Source of the DNA: Diphasiastrum complanatum
Lineage: Eukaryota > Streptophyta > Lycopodiopsida > Lycopodiales > Lycopodiaceae
DNA length: 64,000 nt
Reading direction: 5' to 3'
Assembly: GCA_029204225.1 (NCBI GenBank)
Contig: CM055107.1
Span: 21,252,000 to 21,315,999 of the forward strand
In this document: one piece after another, positions 22,701-35,422 of the stretch
How the letters are laid out: each line of letters opens with the position of its first letter
Position numbering within the stretch: position 1 is the stretch's first letter
Notes under the pieces: model-generated
What the model was told of the DNA's origin: nothing
The model's database searches: none
What the model saw: only the letters and a program-made list of their open reading frames with translations
Translations under genes and position numbers: made by a program

Positions 22701-22912
22701 CTGGACGAGCCATTCTCAAGCTTGGATCGACCAACAATGGATCACCGACATCTACAAGTCCCTGCACACTAATAAGGATTTAAAAAATATTGGCAGAATC
22801 AACTTTATGGAATATGTGACGAGTTGCCTGATCAAGCAGAGGTGAGTTAAGCGCCCACTTTATTGAACCGACGGAGTGCTGAGGGACCGATGCTACTTCA
22901 AGTCGTGGGTCA
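19759..22912 (+). pseudogene. Long Gln-rich coiled-coil protein frame interrupted by six TAG codons
   Basis: From the ATG in GCTAACATGGCC, one reading frame runs for more than 3 kb with no frameshift. The stops up to 22842 are all TAG (20890, 21241, 21628, 21976, 22228, 22267). Two TGA codons follow (22843, 22864), and the frame then runs to an LTR at 22913. Residues 1-250 form an unrecognised globular-looking region. Residues 255-480 are Ser/Thr/Pro-rich. About 520-735 is heptad-like coiled coil (LRAEIQKLQQELQIAQQHEL). About 740-795 is Gln/Gly/Ser-rich (QGQGQGTGPSQSQGKGQ). The C-terminal block includes KWVECGIPLDKIMLNNCNW and DQLPIARVYYRTALLGHPW. No enzyme motif is visible. The layout resembles structural or Gag-like proteins of plant mobile elements, which is inference. 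Every TAG can be explained as CAG (Gln) with a C-to-T change at a CHG site. Confidence 0.6.
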
Positions 22913-23670
22913 TGTTGGGGGTATTCCCAACACAACGCGAGCAAATAAATAAATTCAATAATAAATGTGCTGCGAGGGCATGGCTTCCTGCACGTGTAAG
23001 TCCATGGCCCAATGAGCACATAAGTCAAATGTAAATAGAAATAATAGACTTGGGCCCTTTGTAATTAAAATAAAACTTGAGGCCCAAAGTCCAGTTAGAA
23101 CTTAGAGTTTATTTTTTTAGAAGTTGGGTCTAATTTTGGACTCACATGAATCTTGTGATTTCTAATGTACTTTTTGTGGACCCTCGGATCAAGTTGGGTC
23201 CAAGATGAATGGATAGGGTCATTGTGAATATTAGTCGATAGGATTTTGGGGCAAGGGCCTTCCCCATTATAAAAAGGCACCATTTGTAATCCATTTTCAT
23301 GCTTAATAGAGAGGAGGATACTCTACCATTTTGGGAGCTCAAGCATCCTCAAGTGCTAGTCACTCTTTGCTTATGCTTTTTTGATGATTTGTGTGTTGTT
23401 TCCCATTTGCTATGTTCTTAGTTTATGCTAGTAGTTAGTGTTTTTCCATAAGCGATGATATTGAGCATTTGAGCTAACCTCCATCTCAAATCTCTCTCCC
23501 TCTCTCTTTTCTACTCTCTCTTCCCTTCACAAAATCATGATGAATGTTAGTTTAGTGGAGTAGAGTTAGGGGTGAGGTGGTGATAGAGTTAGAGAAAAAG
23601 TAGAGAACTATCTAAGAGTAGCATCTTTACATAGTTAGGCACCTATCCAGCATTCTAACCCTTGTTGACA
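22913..23670 (+). repeat. Putative solo LTR
   Basis: Starts TGTTGGGGGTATTCCCAACA exactly where the preceding coding frame ends, holds a TATA box (ATTATAAAAAG, 23267-23277), and can be closed at CTTGTTGACA. No primer-binding site follows and no clear 5-bp target duplication is left, so it is called as a decayed solo LTR. The right boundary is uncertain. Confidence 0.45.
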
Positions 23671-24072
23671 GGCTGGAGGGCTACTACGACATGAGATATT
23701 CGACCCTACATCTCTACAAAGGTTTGGGATGTTACCATGGAGATCACAAAGGAAGTATATTGTACTGCGTTGGAGCTACCATTTAATTTTGATGTACCTA
23801 AGGTCCCCTCTGTTACAATGACTGATTTCTTTCCACCACATGCTTTGTCAAAGGAACAATGGAACCACTTGAGTTTATGCAGATCTTCCACATTGGGCTT
23901 GATGTGTCGATGGATTAACCAAGTTATCTTTGGGAAGTAGATTGAACATAACATGTCAATCAAATCCTTTGCGTTGATTCAAGCTGCGTTGAATGGAATA
24001 CGGATTCCATTGGGAAAAATCTCTTATGCATAGTTTGTGAAGTGCTTACAAAGTAATAAAAAACACATCGAG
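23671..24072 (+). pseudogene. Coding fragment between two LTRs, plant-transposon-protein-like
   Basis: In the same frame as the 19759-22912 reading, this gives DIRPYISTKVWDVTMEITKE, ALELPFNFDVPKVP, MTDFFPPHALSKEQWNHL, TLGLMCRWINQVIFGK, then TAG (23938), then IEHNMSIKSFALIQAALNGI, IPLGKISYA, then TAG (24031), then FVKCLQSNKKHIE. Two of its three stops are TAG and the other is TGA (23692). The pattern loosely resembles the uncharacterised 'putative plant transposon protein' regions that accompany plant mobile elements. It may be the continuation of the same gene, split by the LTR, but that is not proven. Confidence 0.45.
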
Positions 24073-24615
24073 TGTGTCATGTGATGCATGTAATTAGCCC
24101 ATGAGCTTACTAATGAATTGCCAAACCAAGGAACTAGATTAGACTAGAATTAGTCATTAGGATTGTCAATAAAGAGGCTCAAACAACCTCACTATATTTG
24201 TGAATAGCGGACTTGTAATAATGGTTGTAAGGCCCAAATTAGCCAAATAAGGCCCCAAACTTATAGTAGAGGCACAAATGACCACCATAAATAGCTGAGT
24301 TTGTGCTAAATTTGGAGGCTATTGTTCATTTTGATAATTTTGAGTTTTTAGAGATCTTGGAGAGAGCTTTCTTGATGAAAATGGTGGTTCATGTGCCTAC
24401 AATCACATGAGAGGCTAAATCATGCTCTAGCTACATGCCCTATCTTATGAATGATCATTAATCATGAATAATGATACTTTACATTGCCTATTTTGGTGTA
24501 GGTTTGCTACATTTATCTATTTTCTTGATTTTTGACTAGTTTTCTTGATTTCTTGTATTTCCATTGTAATTTGATGTTTATAAATGGATTAGATGATTTA
24601 ATGCTAAGGTTGGCA
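24073..24615 (+). repeat. Putative Ty1/copia 5' LTR
   Basis: Begins TGTGTCATGTGATGC and ends near GTTGGCACA, giving imperfect inverted tips (TGTGTC/GGCACA). A TATA-like CATAAATAG lies at 24289-24297, and a primer-binding site follows 11 nt after the proposed end. The start is where the previous coding fragment breaks off. Ends are approximate. Confidence 0.5.
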
Positions 24616-24626
24616 CATGAAAATTT

Positions 24627-24638
24627 TGGTATCAGAGC
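24627..24638 (+). other. Retrotransposon primer-binding site
   Basis: TGGTATCAGAGC, the initiator tRNA-Met complement, matches the site at 11301. AT-rich leader follows, with no recognisable gag. Confidence 0.85.
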
Positions 24639-26432
24639 ATTAGATCCATTCCCCATCAGATTTGGTGGTTTTTGTTAAGTTTGGTAGAGTTTCTTTTTCT
24701 AGTTATCTTGTTTTTCAATTTTTAGAATGTTTTGATTCAATTTTTGACCAAGTAATCTTTATTTTTTATTTTGTGTAGTTTTTTGTTTTAGATCAAGAGA
24801 TCTCTCTTTTAGCTTTCTAGAGGTACTAAACTTTTTTGATTCGAAGCTATAATGACCAAGTTATGGCCATTTAAGTGATTTCTTTTCAATTTGAGTTAGT
24901 TAAAGCTTTTGCAATCTGTTTTACTCCATTTATGGCTGTACTTTGGCCAAATAATGTGACTATAATTATGTAGGATTGTAGATCTTATTCTTAGCTTGAA
25001 TCTGAGCCAATTTAGTTGAGAATTGACAAAGTTATGGCATTTTTTGAAAGAGGCCAACTTACGATAATTTAGTATTGCTCTTGAGCAATACTCCTGACCT
25101 GTCTCTACAAAAGTTGACAACAAGTTTATTGCAAGAAGAAGTAGGAAGAAAAAGCTTATCTGTGAGAGATATGGACCAATAGGAAATGAATGCGTGCTTA
25201 GACAAAGTCGTGAGTACATCCACCGAAGAGGATAGATTGTGTGAGGAAATTACTATTTGTGATTTCAAACGTGAAGTTCAGTATGGATTTAAAAAATTTA
25301 TGGTGTAGAGAGATGACGCAAATTCCTCAAGCATCAAGGACGACCGTTGTCTGATCAGATTCTTAGGAGTCAGAGAATGAGCTACAAGTAATGAAAAAAG
25401 TGCAATCAAATCACAACACATAAACAACTACATTAGACATGGATTACACTGACTCCTTGTCGGATGAATAATACAATTGGTTACAGTCTAAATAAAAGAC
25501 GACATAACTTCGAATGAAAGTCTTCCGCTTTGTTGCATACATGGAATGAGAGCTGGAGATCTATTTATAAGTAGCGTCGTTACAAGAATCGTTTAACTAA
25601 TCTCTATTTACAAGAATAGTTTAGCTTAACTATGTACTTGAATGTACATTTACAAATATTTGATGTACAACAACATCTGTACAAGCCGTAGAACAGTTAG
25701 GGTTAAGCTCCGCTTTGGGAGCGTGAAGAGGAGTCATGAAGTTGCGCTGTCGTAGAAGCCGTAGGTAGACCGCAATGTTGACTTGGTGGTTCCTGGCAGT
25801 TGCAACGTTGATCGCAAGTCATAGCTTGTGCTTCCCTTCGGCCACTAGTCTTCGTTGAGTGACCGCAGGGTTGACTCCTGTGATGCCCCGACGGTTCCTT
25901 GTGGTGCCTTGGCAGTAGATGGACGTTTTCAGTCTTTGCTGAGTGGCTACAGAGTTAATTTTGCAGTGCCCCGGCGATAGCAGATGATGCCTTCGGCGGT
26001 TCCTTGTGGTAGCTTGCCGCTGCGTTGCAATTTGTTCCCTTCACACACATAGACCACATAAAGTACACCAGTGATTAATCTCGAAATGCCATTATGAATT
26101 GAAGCTGAATACCATTGTTGAGTATCTTTGCTTTGCAGATCTTGTACCATCAGCATGTCGGGTCTTCATGGGCGATCTTGGCAAAAGCTGAAGTTCCTTC
26201 TTGCTGCTTGTTATGTCCATGTCCTGAATAAGGGCATCGGAATGATTCCTGATGTGGATAGCCGATCACTCCTATTGTATGTGGTTATTAGTTATGCTAC
26301 GTCATTCCGGGCATGGTCGTTACAAGTAATTAATAATCATATGAGGGCCCATACCTATCATTGGACATAGGAGCACTTGCATGGTGTTTGATTGCTATAA
26401 TGCAAGAATAGGAGATCAATACTTAATATAGG
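24639..26432. other. Copia leader and unassigned sequence
   Basis: 24639 to about 25070 looks like untranslated copia leader. A perfect short palindrome (AGTATTGCTC TT GAGCAATACT) sits at 25071-25092. A TATA-like CTATTTATAAG is at 25561-25571, and a GC-richer stretch with repeated CGGTTCCT(T/G)GTGGTGCCTTG-like words runs 25760-26020. No gene is supported. Confidence 0.4.
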
Positions 26433-27050
26433 TTGCATGAGAATCCTAAGAATAATATTTTCTCCTCTTGGAGAGAATACATACCATGGAAAATCCATGG
26501 AATATCGCCATCCAAATTGGTAGACCATAAGATTGAGTTAATTCCAAGTAGTCACCCTATCTCTAGACAACTATATCGGTTTTCTCAAAAAGAAGAGATA
26601 GAGATTACTAAGCAAATTGAAAATTATTTGAAGATGGGTTATATTCAGCCAAGTAAGTCACCATGGGGTACCTTGTTCTTCTTAAAGCGAAAAAAGATGG
26701 AGGCTTTTGTTTGTGTGTTGACTACAAGGGGTCGAATAAGGTAACTATTAAAAATAAATATCCTTTGCCTCGTATGGATGATCTGGTAGATCGATTAGGT
26801 GGAGCTAAATACTTTACAAAGCTAGATCTTAGAACCGGATATCATCAGATTAGGATTCATCCGGAAGATGTGCAAAAGACAGGTTTTTGGACGAGATTCG
26901 GTCATTATGCCATTTCTCGTGCTTCCTTTTGGGTTGACGAATGCACTAGCTAAATTCCAGCAGATGATGAACGATCTTTTTCGTCCATATTTAGGGAAGT
27001 GTGTGGTTTTATTCTTAGATGACATTCTCATCTACAATAGGTCGGCTTCA
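26433..27050 (+). pseudogene. Ty3/gypsy reverse transcriptase fragment
   Basis: Reads [36 protein letters not shown], then in another frame [57 protein letters not shown], and in a third frame [20 protein letters not shown] then CVVLFLDDILIYN. These are the gypsy RT fingers and palm, including the catalytic (F/Y)xDD as FLDD. Frame changes lie near 26690 and 26925. The fragment stops right after the FLDD block, with no RNase H or integrase attached. Confidence 0.88.
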
Positions 27051-27157
27051 GTCTGTAATGGCTGATTGATATCGATAGCGATTGATGGGAGTCCCCGGTC
27101 CCAATAACCTTGTAAGTCTGGCAAAGATGCCACCAAGCCGCAGTTGTCCGCAAAATA

Positions 27158-28913
27158 TCATACATCACGATCGGAGTTGCCGTGATGTTGTTGGTAGAAG
27201 ATGCGGCAATTTGTGATCATGTCGTCAGCAAGGTTATCGGTATGCACACCTGTCAGCTTGGGCCAACAAATCCTATTTTTCACCTTTGTGTCAAAAAAAG
27301 GTTCTGGACAAGTGACTGGATAATAATATTGATTGGTGCACATATAAGCTGGTGTGTCAGGATATTGTGCCATGGAGGTTTTGCTCTGCAAAAAGAGTTG
27401 ATGGCACCAAGCTGGTTGTGGATCAAGGAGTTTGACCGCTTCTTTATGGATTTTGCATCGATTAAGATTTGGAAGGATGTAGCCGCCTCGCTCCTTGGTT
27501 TGAAACTTTTTGGCGAACTCTTGTGATATCAACAGTTCTTTGCTAGGCGCATTTGGAGTGATCTTATGCCTTATTGAGGGTGCTTCAACTGCCAAGGCAT
27601 GTTCCTCTTGTGGATCAGGTTGAGTAGAAAGAGGTGGTGAGCGATTAGATTCAGCAATGCATTGGGATTCAAGGAAAAATTGGGGGGGATGAAGGGAAAG
27701 TTAGTTGTGTCAATGAGGTTAGAAGAGAAAGAGTGGAAGAGATGTTGGGAGGAAGTACCACCAGTGTCCTGTGGGTTGATTGGTGGAGGAGCTGCCGACA
27801 CTTGAGCTGGGCCTTGAAATATACCCCTGATTTCCTACTGGAGGCCCTTGGAATTCTGCCCCATCACCACCATCTGATCCATCATAGTGATTCTTTGATT
27901 AGTGAAATCGAGCGTAATCCGCATGGACAGAAGGTGCTGATTGGGTGGTTACCTTTAACTTCTCTTCCAGGGTGGCGATATTTTGGTTGAGGGCCTCAAC
28001 GGAAGCAGTAAATGATTGTTGTAATTTGCTATGTTGCTCCGTCATGGCCTTTAACTTTTGTGCCAATGTTTGATATGCCTCCACTAGAATCTTAGTTCCT
28101 TCGGGAATAGCTGGGGTTGCGAAATCTTCGAAATTGACCTGTGCCAACTGATCCTTCATAGCGGAATGTGTTGTTGTTGCGGCTGCCAAAGCAACAGCAT
28201 CGCGCTCCGTAGTAAGGGTGGCTGTGGTAGTTTGCAAGTTGGAGATTTGTTGATCTTTCAGCTGGATTTGGTTTTGAAGATGGCTGAGCATCTATTGCTG
28301 CTGCAAGATGTATGCATTGAGATCTTGGATCTACTGGTGCTATTGAGTGAAATCAGCCACCAAATTTGTCTTTTCCTGCTGAAGTTGTAAGATGGCTCCG
28401 TTGTCTGAAGCTGTAAGATGGCTCCGTGTAAGATGGCTTGACAATGTGCCAAAAATGTTGTATTGCAGCTCATTCACCAACCACACTACTTTTTGGGCCT
28501 GTAGTGGTAATTGCTCCCAAGGTCCAAGGTCAGGGAAGGGGCGTCCATGGTGGGGTTAAGGCATAGGGTCATATGGAAGGAGATGGAATTGGTGGAGAAG
28601 ATGTATTTTGAGGAAATAAAGGTGGAGGGGATTGAGGTTTTGGAGGAGGTGAATGTGGAGGTGATTGGTGTTTTGGAGGAGAATGAGCATTTGAAGGAGA
28701 AGAATGGATGGGAGTAGTTGTCACAGTGGTGGATTGGGTTTGGGTTAGTAAATGTAGTGCAAAGTCATTCTACGTTGACTGAGAAGTCAAGTAGAGTGGA
28801 GGTATGTGCAATGTTGCCGAATGGTTCTTGGTTTCTACCAAAAAGATATCACCCGCATACGGTTTTCGGGCCTTATGGCGATGTAGTGAGAGCGAGGGAT
28901 CATTGGAAGCCAT
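27158..28913 (-). pseudogene. Decayed gene: Pro-rich N-terminus, Gln-rich coiled coil, unknown C-terminus
   Basis: From an ATG at 28913-28911 it reads MASNDPSLSLHRHKARKPYA, then a proline-rich stretch (HSPPKHQSPPHSPPPKPQSP). After a shift near 28530 it reads WEQLPLQAQKVVWLVNELQY and a coiled coil (28420-27900: LQNQIQLKDQQISNLQ, LVEAYQTLAQKLKAMTEQ, LNQNIATLEEKLKVTTQ). After another shift, 27595-27158 reads SKELLISQEFAKKFQTKERG and DNLADDMITNCRIFYQQHHG. In the coiled coil three TAG codons (28340-28342, 28331-28333, 28292-28294) sit among glutamines. A TATA box lies about 110 bp upstream. The order of parts resembles the 19759-22912 gene, but the sequences are not obviously similar. A triplicated CTGTAAGATGGCTCCGT-like word occurs at about 28382-28438. 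No function is assigned. Confidence 0.5.
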
Positions 28914-29020
28914 GAGAGCAACAGTGGGAGAGTTCTAGACAATTCTAGAAATTTTGAAAATTTTCAACATGAGCTCTCTAGTAGAAATCTGGAATGAACT
29001 CATGGAGAGAATGAGTGAGG

Positions 29021-29031
29021 CTTATATATAG
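29021..29031 (-). promoter_or_regulatory. TATA box upstream of the 28913 start
   Basis: On the minus strand CTATATATAAG, about 110 bp before the ATG at 28913. Confidence 0.45.
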
Positions 29032-29039
29032 ACTTTTTT

Positions 29040-29916
29040 GGACATGAATTCTCAACTTCACCTAGAACTCATTTTCAGTGCCTACGATTTCTCAATGAGG
29101 CTCGTGAATTCTAATACAGAGCTCTGATGGTCCTGCTTTGAGGCTCAACGAATTATCTACAGATTTTTGTCAGTGAGGATATGAGAAAAAATAATATTTT
29201 TTCTATTTTTGAAAAGTCTGACTCTTTGTACTAGAATACACGAAGGTGATAAATGAATCGTGCATAGAAAAATTGGTCTAGGAGAATTTTGCTTGATATT
29301 TTTGTGCATCAAAACTTTAGAAAAAGAATGAAATCTTGTGGTTGCAAAGACAAAGGCTGATTGTATTCCTGATCTGATGATATCTTGATGTTCTAAACAA
29401 AAAAAGAACATACCAAAAAATTGTCAAAATGGCAAGCAGTCTATGATTTATTGGCCCAGGCATTCTATTTCCAGTATTCAAGGCATCTCGTCGCGTCCAA
29501 ACATCTGTTCTCCAAGTGTCCCGACCTCTTGGAGTACCCGCAGACCTGGTTGGGAGAGTCTGTTGCAATTTAATTTAATGCTAATCATCCTACGTGGCAC
29601 CTTTACCTTGGGTTACCATACAAGGCGAGCAAGAGTTAAGGCCTAAATGTAGGTCTCATTTTCATATACTATTGTAGGTTATTTGCATAGACTATAATAG
29701 ACAACTAATAGGTAAGTTACAAATTACAACTAGAGTAGGGTTAGTATAGGACGACCTTTCATTGTCCTAACTACAATAGGACCCTAGGGATGGAAACTAG
29801 TATATGGCTAATAAAGCTTATATCATGGTTAGTTCACATTGAACTTTGACACCATTTGATTAAGGTATATTGTAAAGTTCTACATAGATTCTTTTGGGAA
29901 ATTCGACATCTTCAAG
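29040..29916. other. No gene recognised
   Basis: AT-rich spacer. The ATG of the next gene at 29917 has a favourable AAGATGAC context. Confidence 0.45.
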
Positions 29917-30753
29917 ATGACAACCAAGTATCACTTACATGTGAAGTCAGAGAAGGATTATGCGACCAACAAAGCTGCATGGGGTGTTAACTTAAATCCG
30001 TATGAGATGCATTGTTGTAGATTAGAAGGCAAAAAACATATTGACCTATGGGTAAGAGGTGATTTATACCCTCATAATCCACTGGTAGATGCTCCTCCTA
30101 AATTTTCTGATGTACATAGTTTGTTAAGGTTCATTGGAAATGGTCAGAATGGACCGCTTGGCTATTGTCAAGCAATGGATTCTCGAAGATTCCAAGCTGA
30201 AACATTGGCAAATACGGCAAACATTCATATCTTGAGTATGCATGACAATTTAAAGTCATTGCATGGAATAAATATGAAATTAGAACAAGAGATAAACGGT
30301 TTGAAAATAGAGCTTGCCAGTTCCGTCGCAAAAATTGAAGAATTGCAATCTTCAATCAGTATATTTCAGAGGACAATATATGGCTTACAACGAAAGCATA
30401 GAGTCTCGATGGATCAACAAGCACAAAATGAAAACACTAAGAGACACAAACTAGAAGCTTTGGCACCAGGTGGTGGTGCCAGTAAAAGACGTATGAGGGA
30501 CACAAAAGAGTTCTTGCAAAAGACGGTTGGAAAAGATTTTATTGCCGAAAAATATATGAAACATTTTTTGAAGGGTAAAGATTTGATTAAGATTGTGGAA
30601 GATGAAATAAGGGATTCAATTCGCTTGAGAATTGCAAAAAAGCTAGTCGACAAGTTCAAGCCAAATCCAAATGTTAAAGAGATGGTGTATGTAATTTGTA
30701 GAGACAAATTGCTCCTAAGTAATAAAGACTTTCCCAGCTTCCAACCCGGATAG
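29917..30753 (+). CDS. Locus A: intact 278-residue coiled-coil protein of an unnamed family
   Basis: An uninterrupted frame from ATG to TAG. The N-terminus MTTKYHLHVKSEKDY, then EGKKHIDLWVRGDLYPHNP, then FSDVHSLLRFIGNGQNGPLG YC aligns with locus B (MTLYHLHV; EGKKKNLDL; IDGTLYPQDP; FSSITHLVTWICNGHSGLLG YC). Residues about 100-165 form a predicted coiled coil (MKLEQEINGLKIELASSVAK then IEELQ). A basic linker (SKRRMRDTKE) follows, and then a Lys-rich helical-looking C-terminus (FIAEKYMKHFLKGKDLIKIV, RIAKKLVDKFKPNPNVKEM). No catalytic motif is seen. The protein lacks the transposase-like C-terminal block of locus B, so it is either a short family member or the first exon of a longer gene; no good donor is obvious at its end. 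The open frame amid decayed elements suggests a recent copy or selection. Confidence 0.6.
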   Translation: MTTKYHLHVKSEKDYATNKAAWGVNLNPYEMHCCRLEGKKHIDLWVRGDLYPHNPLVDAPPKFSDVHSLLRFIGNGQNGPLGYCQAMDSRRFQAETLANTANIHILSMHDNLKSLHGINMKLEQEINGLKIELASSVAKIEELQSSISIFQRTIYGLQRKHRVSMDQQAQNENTKRHKLEALAPGGGASKRRMRDTKEFLQKTVGKDFIAEKYMKHFLKGKDLIKIVEDEIRDSIRLRIAKKLVDKFKPNPNVKEMVYVICRDKLLLSNKDFPSFQPG

Positions 30754-30897
30754 ACTTTGATGATATAGAATTATCAATGATCAATATTCTTTTAGGATAT
30801 TGTATGAATTTATTTCTTTAATGAATTGAATAACAGGCATTGACACCTGTAGAACTAAGAATCTTCTATGAACCATGTTTAATGGTAGTATGAACGT

Positions 30898-31299
30898 TGA
30901 CCTTTCTTTGAAGGGATGTGCAGGTACACACGAACGTACCTGGAGAATCTGAACAAGAATAAGAAGCCCTCTGGGCTTAAGGACTGACCTCTCTTTGAGG
31001 GTATGTGCAGGTACTCGAGAAAGTGCCAAGAGAAACAAGATTCGAAACAATAAGCTTTCTAAGATTAAAGATAGTAATCAAGAAGGCTTTCGACAAGGTC
31101 TCTAATGAAGGCTCAACAGAGTCTATAAAGAAGGCTTATTACTAAGTCTATAATGAAGGCTCAGAGGAGTCTATAAAGAACAAGAATAAGGCCTAGGGTC
31201 TGATCACCCTAGTGACATTTTCCACCATGATTGAGAATGGGCAACCTCTAGAAAATAAGTGCCAATGACCATGATTGAGGATGGGCAACCTCTAGAAAA
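30898..31299 (+). repeat. Cluster of short tandem and direct repeats
   Basis: TGACCT(T/C)TCTTTGA...TGTGCAGGTAC occurs at 30898-30926 and 30985-31013. AATGAAGGCTCA...AGTCTATAAAGAA recurs between about 31100 and 31180. ACCATGATTGAG(A/G)ATGGGCAACC occurs at 31224-31255 and 31268-31299. Confidence 0.85.
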
Positions 31300-33715
<2,416 letters not shown>

Positions 33716-33848
33716 TGTGAAAGATTCAACTAGTTTGATCATATTTGCTACATTTCCATATTTGGCAAATTGAGGCCAACTTTGTTTTAGACTTAGAGTT
33801 TGACTTTTCAAAGTTCATTAGTCTAAATTTTATTTGAATAAACACAAT
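33716..33848 (+). repeat. 5' fragment of LTR family 1
   Basis: Starts TGTGAAAGATTCAACTAG and continues through GGCAAATTGAGGCCAACTTT and TTGAATAAACAC, matching the first part of the LTR at 10647-11300. It then changes abruptly to unrelated sequence, so it is truncated. Confidence 0.8.
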
Positions 33849-34549
33849 TGCATGACAGACTGCGTAGGATGGTGACATCGGCAAGGAATGCTTCCTTGCC
33901 TTTAGGAGATGGCCTTGATAGCCTTCTATTGCTTAAAAAAAATTTAATGTTTGAATTTTTCCATGGCAGCAAATTTCCAGGCAAGGGTGGGCCTGGCGAA
34001 CATTCTTATATTTTCAAGATGTCATTTTATCTCAAAGGAATCCAAGTACTAAGTCATCAAGTTCTTAGGTCTATTTGGAAGCTTTTAAAAAAAATGTTGA
34101 TAGTGAAAGATGCACTTCATGATAAAATGTTGAAGAATTGCCACACTCTAGTATTGAATATCGAGATTTGAGCATGTATACATACCTCTACTTCTAAACA
34201 ATAACTACACACGTCTACAATTATGCGGTGGCTTGGCCCACTGACTTTTATTTTTTTTATTTTTTTATCAGAGTAACGTTTCCATAATATAGGTTGGCCA
34301 ACATTTATGTGTAGTCTAGGAAAAATAAGCAAAAATACAATGGACTGCTCAAGATACTGAAAATCAATTCCTCCAAAACCTAATCAGGCATGATCCCACA
34401 ACCTGTGCAATATATTCAGCAATGAAATTTAATGTGTTAAGAATGTTGAAAATATTTCAAATCATATAATAATACATTGCACAATCCCATGTTAAAAAAC
34501 TGAACAACATGAGTGCTATAACAACATTATCAAGCATCACACTTAGATT
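33849..34549. other. No gene recognised
   Basis: A 107-codon frame at 33848-34171 begins at the LTR break point and has no recognisable similarity. Confidence 0.4.
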
Positions 34550-35345
34550 ATAGATCATCAATTTAGATGCAAAAAAATATGTAGTATTTTGTATCACAAT
34601 GTATAGAAAAAAGTACATATTAAAGTAGACAAACTAGCTCTTAAAATGACATGACATTATATAAAACCAATAATATGGCATCTTATCCACTAGCCTAGAG
34701 AAATAAGCACAACTTTCAAATTTCCTACATGGCTAATAAACTCTTCAATGGAGTTTTATAGAAGCTTTGAATGTACAAAGAGTATAGAATGGTGACAAGT
34801 GTCGGCCCACCCCATGTAGTCATGTGAGATGTCTCAATAACCATTCTACAAGTGTCCCACATCATCGAGTATGTGTCAAACATGTAAGGGGTGGGTCTAA
34901 ACAAACTTAGAACCATACAATTTTTTATCAAGAACTCGACTTAGAACCATGTAGAATATTAACTTGACTTAGGATTAGCACATTCAAGTGATAGATCGTC
35001 AATTTAAATGCAGAAAAGAGATAGTATCCATGATTATAATGTATAAAACAAGAGGTGAAGCTCTCAAAATGACATGATACTTCTAGAAAACCAGGAACAT
35101 GGCATCTTCTCTAATATGCTAGAGAAATAAGCACATAATTTAAATGACCTACATGGATGATGAACTATTCAATGGAGTTTATATAGGCATCGAATGTATA
35201 TGAGAGTAGAATGGTGACACCTCATGGAAAACATGCACGAGGTGTCAACAATTATTCTACAAGTGTCCACCCAGATCATGTAGTATATGTCAAACATGCA
35301 AGGTGTCTAAACAAACTTAGAACCATATAATCTATTATTAGGGAC
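34550..35345 (+). repeat. Diverged tandem duplication, unit about 440 bp
   Basis: Copy 1 starts ATAGATCATCAATTTAGATG at 34550 and copy 2 starts ATAGATCGTCAATTTAAATG at 34991 (offset 441). Both go on to AAAATGACATGA, CTAGAGAAATAAGCACA, TTCAATGGAGTTT, ATTCTACAAGTGTCC and AAACAAACTTAGAACCATA. Divergence is substantial. Confidence 0.85.
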
Positions 35346-35422
35346 TTAAATTAGAAGACAATTTATTTGACCAATGAACAATGACGATATGGACATAAAT
35401 TGGGCACATATGTCCAAGATAA

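Noticed and set aside
19759-22845. TAG reassigned to sense as a genetic-code change
   Set aside because: The host genes here end normally (TAA, TGA), and dead LINE and coiled-coil copies show the same TAG bias. Methylation-driven CAG-to-TAG decay explains it more simply.
22835-22850. Splice donor (AG|GTGAGT) ending the TAG-rich frame at 22841
   Set aside because: It is a good match, but the same frame continues sensibly past it to the LTR at 22912 if the two TGA codons are read as decayed CGA, so an intron is not required. Left open.
30898-31299. CRISPR-like array
   Set aside because: Repeats are of different types, irregularly spaced and only two copies each, in a plant nuclear context.
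33848-34171. 107-codon plus-strand frame
   Set aside because: Begins at the LTR truncation point and has no recognisable motif. Not enough to call a gene.
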